This document shows positions 55,617 through 62,532 of a DNA stretch of 64,000 nt, in pieces. The number at the start of each line of letters is the position of its first letter. Position 1 is the first letter of the stretch. The DNA comes from Clostridium_AM sp900759715 (GTDB lineage: Bacteria; Bacillota; Clostridia; Clostridiales; Clostridiaceae): NCBI GenBank assembly GCA_900759715.1, contig CAAEXF010000141.1:28397-92396 (forward strand). Reading direction: 5' to 3'. The notes under the pieces are model-generated. The model ran no database searches, was not told the DNA's origin, and was given only the letters and a program-made list of their open reading frames with translations. The translations under genes were made by a program, and so were the position numbers.

Positions 55617-55737
55617 AATAAATCCTCCTAGTATTAGATATATATTTATCAATAGTTTCCCGCCAGGCATAAATATTATTCTAGTAGGATCGTTATTATG
55701 CAAAGAGTATATATTACTTATAAACAGGATTCTTGGT

Positions 55738-55860
55738 TTCAGGCGGAGGTTAAATGCCTAAATGGCATTTAACGGGCAGACTTGCCCAGTGGTCGTAGAC
55801 AAACTCCACCTGAAGCTTAGAAGCCGTTATCCAGGGTCCGTAGCGCCACTTATCATCAAC
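55738..55860. repeat. Branched palindromic element (copy B)
   Basis: Outer stem TTCAGGCGGAG (55738-55748) with CTCCACCTGAA (55804-55814, one mismatch). Two inner hairpins: TTAAATGCC (55750-55758) with GGCATTTAA (55764-55772), and GGGCA (55774-55778) with TGCCC (55783-55787). Then a flank AGAAGCCGTTATCCAGGG and GTAGCGCCACTTAT shared with the element at 51433-51568. It has the shape of a small three- or four-way junction. Confidence 0.6.
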
Positions 55861-55874
55861 TTTAAGAAAAGCAG

Positions 55875-55930
55875 AGAACCCAAATCTTTGATTTGGTGTG
55901 AATCGCTTTCACAGAGTGCGTTGGGGTGTT
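55875..55930 (+). ncRNA. Two further hairpins; candidate structured non-coding RNA
   Basis: CCAAATC (55880-55886) with GATTTGG (55890-55896), directly followed by GTGAA (55898-55902) with TTCAC (55908-55912) and a G-rich TTGGGGTG end. With the preceding element and the terminator at 56014 this makes a non-coding stretch of about 300 bp that looks transcribed on the forward strand. No known RNA family recognised. Confidence 0.3.
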
Positions 55931-56013
55931 AGTGTCAGTAGACATCGGATAAACATTATTGAAATAATTTTAAGTATAGCAAGAGTAATCTGTATATATC
56001 AAAAATAGTAAGA

Positions 56014-56044
56014 GGATAGAGTTAAAAACTTCTATCCTTTTGTT
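56014..56044 (+). terminator. Terminator in the 55.6-56.1 kb gap
   Basis: GGATAGA (56014-56020) pairs with TCTATCC (56031-56037), followed by TTTTGTTATTT. There is no forward-strand gene ahead of it, so a non-coding transcript or the leader of the patatin gene is implied. Confidence 0.65.
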
Positions 56045-56090
56045 ATTTATATGTATATTAAATCATATTTTATAACGAGGTGATAGAAGT

Positions 56091-57008
56091 ATGAAGATTG
56101 ATGCTGTTTTTGAGGGCGGTGGAATGAAGTTTATAGGTTTAGTGGGCGCTGCATGTTGCTTAGAAGATAGAGGATATGAGTGGAATTATGTTGCAGGTAC
56201 TTCGTCAGGATCAATTGTAGCAGCACTTTTGGCGGCAGGATATAAAGCTATTGAACTAAAAAAAATATTAATGAATATTGATTGCACAAAGTTTCTTGAC
56301 AAAAATAAAATAAATATAATATCTACAATAAACAAGCCCATAAATCTTTTTAAAAATAAAGGGATTCATTCTGGAGACCCTTTGGAAGAGTTTATTGGAG
56401 AATTGTTAGCGGAAAAAGGTAAGGTTAAGTTTAAGGATGTAAGCGAGAATGGAAAATCAAGGCTCAAAGTTATAGCCTCTGACATAACACAGAGGAAGAT
56501 GTTGGTACTTCCAGATGATATAAAAAATTATGGCATTGATCCTATGGAGCTTAAGATTGCAGAAGCTATAAGAATGAGTATAAGCATTCCATTTTATTTT
56601 AAGCCAGTAAAACTTTATTATAAAGGCAAAGTTAGCTATATAGTTGATGGAGGAATTTTGAGCAAGTTTCCAATTTGGATTTTTGATGTATATGGTGTAC
56701 CAAAATGGCCTACATTTGGATTTAAATTAGTTAGCAAGAAGATCAGTAATACTGCAGAGGGAAAAACAGATTTTTCATCTTTTATATTTGATATATTCGA
56801 TACAATGATAGAAAAAAATGAAGATATATATATTAGAGATAAAGATGCTGTTAGAACTATATTCATTCCAACGTTAGGTGTGCAAACTACTCAATTTAAT
56901 CTGTCAAAGGAGATGAAAATTAAACTGTTTGATTCTGGTTATAAAAGTGCAGAAAAATTTTTAAATTCATGGGATTTTCAACAATATATAAAAAAGTATA
57001 GGGTTTAA
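56091..57008 (+). CDS. Patatin-like phospholipase
   Basis: 305 residues. Oxyanion loop FEGGGMKFIGLVGA at residues 7-20, nucleophile elbow GTSSGS (Ser near 43), and catalytic DGG near residue 186 (IVDGGILSKFP). These are the Ser-Asp dyad residues of bacterial patatins (lipid acyl hydrolases). No signal peptide, so cytoplasmic. GAGGTGA precedes the ATG. Followed at 87 bp by the HD gene in the same direction. Confidence 0.88.
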   Translation: MKIDAVFEGGGMKFIGLVGAACCLEDRGYEWNYVAGTSSGSIVAALLAAGYKAIELKKILMNIDCTKFLDKNKINIISTINKPINLFKNKGIHSGDPLEEFIGELLAEKGKVKFKDVSENGKSRLKVIASDITQRKMLVLPDDIKNYGIDPMELKIAEAIRMSISIPFYFKPVKLYYKGKVSYIVDGGILSKFPIWIFDVYGVPKWPTFGFKLVSKKISNTAEGKTDFSSFIFDIFDTMIEKNEDIYIRDKDAVRTIFIPTLGVQTTQFNLSKEMKIKLFDSGYKSAEKFLNSWDFQQYIKKYRV

Positions 57009-57094
57009 TTATTATTTTATTATTCAATTATTCAATTATTTTGGTATAATTAGTAAAAGAGTAGTTCGGATAACATATACTAAGCTGAGGTGAT

Positions 57095-57778
57095 ATGAAT
57101 ATGATCTTTTATAAAGCTAACGAAAAAGAATTTAGAAGAATAGTTTTGGAAACAGCGGAATTTGTAAGGGACAAACTAGAAGGGGAAGGCTCAGGACATG
57201 ATTGGTGGCACGCTTATAGGGTTTGGAAAAATGCTTTGAATATCTCAAAATATGAAAATGCTGATTTGCTTACAGTAGAGCTAGCTGCGCTGCTTCATGA
57301 TATAGCAGATTGGAAGTTCTATAATGGAGATGAAACAATTGGACCTGAGATTGCTGTAGAATGGTTAATAAAGCAAAAGGTAGACTGTAAAAGAATTGAA
57401 CATATAGCAAGTATTATAAAGGGCATATCTTTTAAAGGAGCGGAGGTTAAGGGCGGAATGAGCACTATTGAAGGTATGATAGTGCAGGATGCGGACAGGC
57501 TAGATGCAATTGGAGCTATAGGTATAGGAAGAACTTTTGCATATGGAGGACATAAAGGAAGGGAGCTATACAATCCTGATATAAAGCCGGTGTATCATGA
57601 AAGTTTTGAACAATATAAAAAAAGTCAAGGCACTACAATAAATCACTTTTATGAAAAGCTTTTACTTTTAAAAGATTTGATGAATACTGCTAGAGCAAAG
57701 GAATTAGCAGTTAAAAGACATGAATTTATGGAAGAATTTTTAAAACAGTTTTATTCAGAGTGGAATGGCGAATTTTAA
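57095..57778 (+). CDS. HD-domain phosphohydrolase (YpgQ/YedJ-like)
   Basis: 227 residues. HD-superfamily metal site: HDWWHAYRVW (His near 31), LLHDIADWKF (HD near 70) and QDADRLDAIGAIGIGRTFAYGG (Asp near 131). The last string is typical of the YpgQ/YedJ group, which includes a nucleotide pyrophosphatase. Substrate unproven. The start may be ATG 57095 or, with better spacing to GAGG, ATG 57101. Confidence 0.85.
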   Translation: MNMIFYKANEKEFRRIVLETAEFVRDKLEGEGSGHDWWHAYRVWKNALNISKYENADLLTVELAALLHDIADWKFYNGDETIGPEIAVEWLIKQKVDCKRIEHIASIIKGISFKGAEVKGGMSTIEGMIVQDADRLDAIGAIGIGRTFAYGGHKGRELYNPDIKPVYHESFEQYKKSQGTTINHFYEKLLLLKDLMNTARAKELAVKRHEFMEEFLKQFYSEWNGEF

Positions 57779-57849
57779 AAAATATTCCTTGAAAATTTTA
57801 ATATACTAAAAATGCACAATTTCCAATGTATTCTGAGGGGGATAGTATT

Positions 57850-58329
57850 ATGGTGCGGAAAATATCATTAATACTTTTATTCATTATTATAAGTGTTTTT
57901 GTTGTTGCATGTAAAAGAGAAACAACCATATTAGCTTATCCAGAGAAAATTATAATTTATAGAAATGGTACAAAACAAGTATTGAATCAATCTAATCCTA
58001 GTTTTAATAACATCATAATGCTTACTAACAAACGGTTTAATAATATATATACAGAGACGATAGATGTAGATGATAAATGTATCCAAAACGCAAAAGATGA
58101 TGGTATTGATATAGAATTTATTTATGCTCAAGAGCAGGAATTTAATGTTGTGGCAGAGGGGGTGAAACAGTTTAAGTATACAAGGCTATTTTTCCCGTTA
58201 TCTGTTAAAAATGATAAGAAGAAAGATCAATATTTAATGTATTATGGAAATGGAAAAAAGTATTTAAATAATCCAATAGTAAATTTATCACCATCAGAAG
58301 ACTTAATAAAAATAATAGATAAATTGTAA
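57850..58329 (+). CDS. Putative lipoprotein of unknown function
   Basis: 159 residues. Basic N-terminus, a hydrophobic segment and a lipobox (VFVVAC, Cys near 22) indicate export and lipid anchoring. The mature part is about 138 residues of mixed alpha/beta sequence beginning KRETTILAYPEKIIIYRNG with no recognised domain. The start at 57850 (MVRKISLI) lies 9 nt after GGGG; an earlier in-frame start at 57826 is less likely. Precedes the alcohol dehydrogenase by 38 bp. Confidence 0.7.
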   Translation: MVRKISLILLFIIISVFVVACKRETTILAYPEKIIIYRNGTKQVLNQSNPSFNNIIMLTNKRFNNIYTETIDVDDKCIQNAKDDGIDIEFIYAQEQEFNVVAEGVKQFKYTRLFFPLSVKNDKKKDQYLMYYGNGKKYLNNPIVNLSPSEDLIKIIDKL

Positions 58330-58367
58330 TCAATAACTTAATCATTAGATAGGAGGCGTAAAATATC

Positions 58368-59510
58368 ATGAAGAAGTTAACCTTTGGAGGAAAAAATATA
58401 ATAACAGGTGAGGGAGCTTTGGAATACCTTAATAACATAAATGATGAAAAAGTAGTAATCGTAACTGGTGGTAAATCTATGTTTAAAAATGGAACTATTG
58501 AAGGTTTAGATAAAGTGTTAAAGAAAAATAATTGTGAACTCTGTATCATATCTGGAATAAGGAAGAACCCTGATACAGAAGAAGTAATATTAGGTGTAGA
58601 GAAGATGAAGGAATTCAACCCCGACACTGTGATAGCGGTTGGAGGAGGCTCATCAATGGATGCTGCAAAGGTAATGACCCTATTATATGAAAATGAACAT
58701 ATAAACTTCGATAATATACTTTCAATAGAGCTTCCAGAGAAGAGAAATAAGGTTAAGCTTATTGCAATACCATCTACATCTGGAACAGGAAGTGAAGTTA
58801 CAAAGGCAGCGGTAATAACTTTTAAAAAGGATAACATAAAAATAGGCATTAAGACAGATGCATTTATTCCAGATATAGCTATTTTAGACCCTAATATAAC
58901 TGTGACTATGCCAGATAACATAGTTGCAGAAACAGGTATGGATGCTATAACTCATGCAGTAGAATGTTATATAAACGACAGTTTAGATGATTTTACTGAG
59001 TGTATCGCTAAGGGTGCAGTAGAAGGATTGTTTAAATACTTGCCGCTTTCATACAAAGATAAAACTTTAGAAGCTAGAGAAAAGGTACATCATTATCAGT
59101 GTATTGCTGGATTGGCATTCGATAATGTTGGGCTTGGCATGGCTCACGGTATTTCACATGCATTAGGAGGAAAATTTGATCTAGGCCATGGTATCGCTAA
59201 TGCTATTGTGTTACCCTATGTGCTTAAATATAATTCAAGAAACGAAACAGTAGCAAGAAAGCTAAAAATACTCGCAAAGGTTATAGATAGTTTAGATTTT
59301 ATTGAATCAGTTAAGAGTATTAATAACACATTAAACATTCCTAAATCTCTAAAAGATGTAGGAATATCAGAAGAAGATTTTAAAAATAGTTTTGAAATTT
59401 TAGTAGAAAATTCATTAAAAGGATCAACAAGGGTTAACCCGGTTAAAATTTCAGAGAAACAAATGAAAGAATTACTTAACTGCATATATTATGGGGATAC
59501 AATAAAGTAA
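58368..59510 (+). CDS. Iron-containing (group III) alcohol dehydrogenase
   Basis: 380 residues. NAD(P)-binding GGGSSMDAAKV near residues 90-100, then TSGTGSEVTKAAV, and metal ligands in DAITHAVECY and GLGMAHGISHALGGKFDLGHGIANA. Group III enzymes reduce aldehydes to alcohols (butanol/ethanol, 1,3-propanediol, lactaldehyde types); the substrate cannot be read from sequence. AGGAGG before the ATG. Last gene of this forward run; an inverted repeat follows. Confidence 0.9.
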   Translation: MKKLTFGGKNIITGEGALEYLNNINDEKVVIVTGGKSMFKNGTIEGLDKVLKKNNCELCIISGIRKNPDTEEVILGVEKMKEFNPDTVIAVGGGSSMDAAKVMTLLYENEHINFDNILSIELPEKRNKVKLIAIPSTSGTGSEVTKAAVITFKKDNIKIGIKTDAFIPDIAILDPNITVTMPDNIVAETGMDAITHAVECYINDSLDDFTECIAKGAVEGLFKYLPLSYKDKTLEAREKVHHYQCIAGLAFDNVGLGMAHGISHALGGKFDLGHGIANAIVLPYVLKYNSRNETVARKLKILAKVIDSLDFIESVKSINNTLNIPKSLKDVGISEEDFKNSFEILVENSLKGSTRVNPVKISEKQMKELLNCIYYGDTIK

Positions 59511-59576
59511 AGAATAGATATAGATAAAACAACAATCTAAGTTGATAATTTTTATAGAAGAAGAAATAAAATAAAT

Positions 59577-59681
59577 AGTTGAGAGTTGACAATGGATAGT
59601 GGACAGTGAAGGATGATTTTCTTATGTTATACTTCAGAAAATCATCCTTCACTCTCAACTGTTAATTCTCAACTCTCAACT
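59577..59681. repeat. Long palindromic intergenic repeat (AGTTGAGAGTTGA type)
   Basis: The left part (AGTTGAGAGTTGACAAT.. to ..GAAGGATGATTTTC) and right part (GAAAATCATCCTTCA to TCTCAACTCTCAACT) are near-complete inverted repeats of about 45 bp with a short loop. It lies between the convergent adh and hesB-like genes and could terminate both. Similar in style to 28973-29034. Confidence 0.7.
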
Positions 59682-59762
59682 AAAAATTATTCACTTCAAA
59701 CTTAAAAATTGTCAGTACACATTAGTGTACAAGTAACTGACCGTCCAGTAGCCTATATGTAG

Positions 59763-60092
59763 TTAGCCACAAGTTGAGCAGCTTCCGCCACATTCCCCGC
59801 CTGGCTGTATTTCGCTTTCTATAGAGAAACCTCCACGACCATTTTCACTTCCGGATTTTAATGTGAAACTTCCATATTGATTAACAAGATCTTTATCTAC
59901 AATAAAAGTTAAATCTTTTATTTGTTCAGTAGCGTCGTTTTCTTTTTGTTCATCCAGAACAAGATTAAATGCTGGACCGCTTCAGCCCATGCCTGCTAAA
60001 TAAACTCTAATGACATTGGAATCGATGTTGTTATTTGCTAAGAGCTCTTTAAATTCTGCATAAGCTATATCGCTCATATGAATAACTGCCAT
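59763..60092 (-). CDS. HesB/IscA-like selenoprotein (in-frame UGA = selenocysteine)
   Basis: 109 codons plus stop, read through one in-frame TGA at 59982-59984 (codon 37). Before it: MAVIHMSDIAYAEFKELL..; around it: RVYLAGMG-[TGA]-SGPAFNLVLDEQ, which is the HesB/IscA core where related clostridial proteins have Cys (G-[CU]-xGP). After it the family pattern continues (TFIVDKDLVNQYGSF) to a Cys-rich end, CGGSCSTCG, with Cys at 101, 105 and 108. Both halves are family-like in one frame, which argues for selenocysteine rather than decay. A SECIS-like hairpin lies at 59946-59962. GAGGT is 8 nt before the ATG. Probable iron-sulfur or redox role; no selenocysteine machinery is visible in the window. 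Confidence 0.8.
59946..59962 (-). promoter_or_regulatory. Candidate bacterial SECIS hairpin
   Basis: On the reverse strand TTGTTC-TGGAT-GAACAA folds with a 6-bp stem and five-base loop. The loop begins 25 nt after the UGA and has G at position two, which fits the bacterial SECIS rules (loop about 16-37 nt from UGA, a G among the first two loop bases). Confidence 0.6.
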
Positions 60093-60129
60093 ATATATTA
60101 CCTCACTTTACATTAAATTTTTATTTTAC

Positions 60130-60149
60130 TTGTTACTAACAAGTAACAA
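60130..60149. promoter_or_regulatory. Inverted-repeat operator candidate before the HesB-like gene
   Basis: TTGTTACT (60130-60137) and AGTAACAA (60142-60149) with a 4-bp centre; it overlaps a second palindrome ACTTGTT-ACT-AACAAGT. It lies 38 bp upstream of the hesB-like start and looks like a regulator-binding site. Confidence 0.5.
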
Positions 60150-60315
60150 ATATTAATTAATAAAGCATTGTATAAATGCTCCTACTTAGTTATAATAATA
60201 TAAAATAATAGAAAACTCAACTATTATAATTTTCTATAGTATATTATGTGATTTCAGTACAATCGACATACTATAAAATTTAAGTATTTCTTATAAATAA
60301 TAAAAACTAAAAATG

Positions 60316-60343
60316 TTGCATTATTTTAAATTTGTGGTAATAT
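60316..60343 (+). promoter_or_regulatory. Probable promoter of the cysS leader
   Basis: TTGCAT (60316-60321), 16-bp spacer, TAATAT (60338-60343). It predicts a start near 60350, leaving only about 30 nt before the leader ORF, which is too short to hold a T-box. Between here and 60150 there is a TATAGTAT/ATACTATA repeat (60235-60242, 60268-60275) and otherwise plain AT-rich DNA. Confidence 0.5.
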
Positions 60344-60377
60344 TTATATAAGATTAGTGTTTGAGGAGGTATGTGAA

Positions 60378-60461
60378 ATGTTTTGCTGTTGTTGTAGAAA
60401 TTATTTAATGAAAGCTTTTAAATCACATAGGACCTGCGCACTATCTCTATATTTAATATAA
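60378..60461 (+). CDS. Cysteine-rich leader peptide of cysS
   Basis: 27 residues, MFCCCCRNYL.. ending ..SLYLI. Codons 3-6 are TGC TGT TGT TGT and codon 20 is TGC. The ribosome-binding site GAGGAGGT is 7 nt upstream, as strong as any in the window. The ORF ends 18 nt before a rho-independent terminator and lies 103 nt before cysS. Codons 19-21 hold the ACCTGCG that can pair with the terminator's left arm. This is the layout of a ribosome-mediated attenuator that senses charged tRNA-Cys. The peptide itself probably has no function. Confidence 0.8.
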   Translation: MFCCCCRNYLMKAFKSHRTCALSLYLI

Positions 60462-60479
60462 GTTAAATAGATTTTTTTT

Positions 60480-60515
60480 ACCGCAGGTATATATTTATCC
60501 TGTGGTTTTTATTTT
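60480..60515 (+). terminator. Attenuator terminator of cysS with competing antiterminator
   Basis: ACCGCAGG (60480-60487) pairs with CCTGTGGT (60499-60506, one G-U), followed by TTTTATTTT. Its left arm CGCAGGT (60482-60488) can pair instead with ACCTGCG (60432-60438) inside the leader ORF, which would prevent termination. There is no T-box sequence (AGGGTGG-type) upstream. Confidence 0.75.
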
Positions 60516-60564
60516 AATTAAAGAATTAAAATATATGATATAAAGAATGGAGGATGTAATAGAT

Positions 60565-61977
60565 ATGGATTTTTTTGTATACAATACCATGTCCGGAAAC
60601 AAAGAAAAGCTTATACCTGTACAAGAAGGAAAAGTGGGCATGTATACATGTGGACCTACTGTCTACAATTATGCGCACATAGGAAATTTAAGAACATACA
60701 TATTTGAAGATGTTCTTAAAAAGTCCTTAAGATATATTGGACATAACGTAAAGCATGTTATGAATATTACTGATGTAGGGCATTTACAGTCAGATGCAGA
60801 CACAGGCGAGGATAAAATGGAGCTTGGAGCACAGCGTGAAAATAAAACTGTATGGGAAATTGCTAAGTTTTATGAAAATGCTTTTCTTGAGGACTGTGAC
60901 AAGTTAAATATTGAAAGACCAACAGTCATATCTAGAGCAACGGAACACATACAAGACATGATTGATTTAATAAAAAGACTAGAAAAAAAGGGCTACACAT
61001 ATATATCTAATGGAAACGTATATTATGAAATTGATAAATTCGAAGATTATAATAAGCTTGCAAATTTAAGTATAGAAGAATTGGAAGCAGGAAGCAGAGT
61101 AGAAGTGGATGAAGGCAAGAAAAATCCTTTAGATTTTGTTCTATGGTTTACAAATTCTAAATTTAAGAATCAAATAATGCAATGGGATTCTCCTTGGGGA
61201 AGAGGCTTTCCAGGGTGGCATATTGAGTGTTCAGCTATGTCAATTAAATATTTAGGAGAAACAATAGATATTCATTGTGGTGGAGTTGATCATATACCTG
61301 TCCATCATACCAATGAGGTTGCTCAATCAGAAGGGGCACTTGGACATAAGTGGGTAAATTATTGGATGCACGGAGAATTTTTAGTACTTGACGGTGGAAA
61401 GATGTCTAAATCAAAAGGTGATTTTTTAACGCTTTCAAAAATTGAAGAAAATGAATTTAGTCCTTTAGATTATAGATATTTTTGTTTGCAATCTAGATAT
61501 AGAAAGCAGTTAGTTTTTAGCTTTGAAGCATTAAGGGATGCACAGAATTCTTACAAAAAGTTAAAGAGTAAGGTGTTATCTATTATAGATGCTTTGCAAG
61601 AAGAGGAAAGATTAGATGAAAGTAAAATCAACTTATACAAAAGTGAATTTGCTGAACAAATTAGTGATGATCTAAATATGCCTAATGCTTTAACTGTATT
61701 GTCAAAAGTTATAAAAGATAATCAATTAACTAATAGAGAAAAGTACACATTAATTGCAGATTTCGACAAAGTTTTGTCACTCGAATTGACAAAGGAAAAT
61801 AACGAAAAGGATATGAAAGTTGATGAGGACTTAATAAGCAGACTTATAAAAGAAAGAAATGAAGCTAGAAAAAATAGAAACTGGGTTAGAGCAGATGAAA
61901 TTAGAGATGAATTACAAGCTATGAACATCGAACTAATTGATTCAAAGCTTGGAACTGAGTGGAAAATAAAAAAATAA
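60565..61977 (+). CDS. cysS: Cysteinyl-tRNA synthetase
   Basis: 470 residues, class I synthetase charging tRNA-Cys. HIGN at residues 38-41 preceded by TCGPTVYNYA, zinc-site segment GWHIECSAMS and HCGGVDHIPVHHTNE, and KMSKS at residues 279-283. The C-terminal DALR-type tail ends RADEIRDELQAMNIELID. The frame is open from 60547, but GGAGG just before the ATG at 60565 marks the start. Preceded by the Cys-leader attenuator and followed by a strong terminator. Divergent from the HesB-like selenoprotein gene. Confidence 0.97.
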   Translation: MDFFVYNTMSGNKEKLIPVQEGKVGMYTCGPTVYNYAHIGNLRTYIFEDVLKKSLRYIGHNVKHVMNITDVGHLQSDADTGEDKMELGAQRENKTVWEIAKFYENAFLEDCDKLNIERPTVISRATEHIQDMIDLIKRLEKKGYTYISNGNVYYEIDKFEDYNKLANLSIEELEAGSRVEVDEGKKNPLDFVLWFTNSKFKNQIMQWDSPWGRGFPGWHIECSAMSIKYLGETIDIHCGGVDHIPVHHTNEVAQSEGALGHKWVNYWMHGEFLVLDGGKMSKSKGDFLTLSKIEENEFSPLDYRYFCLQSRYRKQLVFSFEALRDAQNSYKKLKSKVLSIIDALQEEERLDESKINLYKSEFAEQISDDLNMPNALTVLSKVIKDNQLTNREKYTLIADFDKVLSLELTKENNEKDMKVDEDLISRLIKERNEARKNRNWVRADEIRDELQAMNIELIDSKLGTEWKIKK

Positions 61978-61990
61978 TGCATTTATATAA

Positions 61991-62028
61991 AAAGAAAATG
62001 TCATGTTTTAGACATTTTCTTTTTTTTA
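61991..62028 (+). terminator. cysS terminator
   Basis: AAAGAAAATGTC (61991-62002) pairs with GACATTTTCTTT (62011-62022), followed by a T run. Confidence 0.9.
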
Positions 62029-62202
62029 ATATTTTTAAATCATAATAAACTTATACATAATATTGTGAAAGATTGTGCAATTGAATTATAATTTTTTATA
62101 TAAATTACTTATAGATAAAAATGAAATTTTAAAAAAATTAAAATATATTGATTATTTTGTGAAAAAATAATTTAAAAAATTAAATTAAATTAATTATAAT
62201 AC

Positions 62203-62235
62203 AAAAATAATTACAAAATATTTGTAATTATTTTT
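62203..62235 (+). terminator. Terminator-like hairpin in the long gap before preT
   Basis: AAAAATAATTACAAA (62203-62217) and TTTGTAATTATTTTT (62221-62235) are perfect 15-bp complements with an ATA loop and T's following. Within the same 500-bp very AT-rich gap (62029-62532) are a CCAAAG-TTT-CTTTGG hairpin near 62299 and AAATGTCGT twice (about 62359 and 62385). No ORF is seen; it may be a long regulated leader or promoter region for preT. Confidence 0.5.
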
Positions 62236-62532
62236 TTGAAAAGTAATAAAATATTAACATTAAATTTAAAATGAAAAGATATGTGCATTGAGAAATTGCC
62301 AAAGTTTCTTTGGATTTATTTAAAAAACATAAAAAGATAAAGAATGTTCAAAAATGAAAAAAATGTCGTAATGAAAAAACGGTAAATGTCGTTTAAAGAA
62401 AAAATGTGTATATGGAAAGGGTATGGTACATTTAAAAAATTGATGTTATTATATTCACATAAAGCAGAAAATGATATAAGTCATTCGCTTTAATTCAAAA
62501 TACACATAATTTTGAAAGGGGAAAATATAGAA

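Noticed and set aside
59982..59984. HesB-like gene as a simple pseudogene
   Set aside because: The TGA lies exactly at the family Cys, the frame continues with intact family motifs, no other defect is present, and a SECIS-like hairpin follows at the proper distance. Still possible if the genome lacks selenocysteine machinery.
60150..60564. T-box riboswitch upstream of cysS
   Set aside because: A T-box would be expected for a Firmicute cysS, and ACCGCAGG looks a little like its ACCGCG end, but there is no AGGGTGG-type box, no specifier-loop stem and too little leader between the likely promoter and the terminator.
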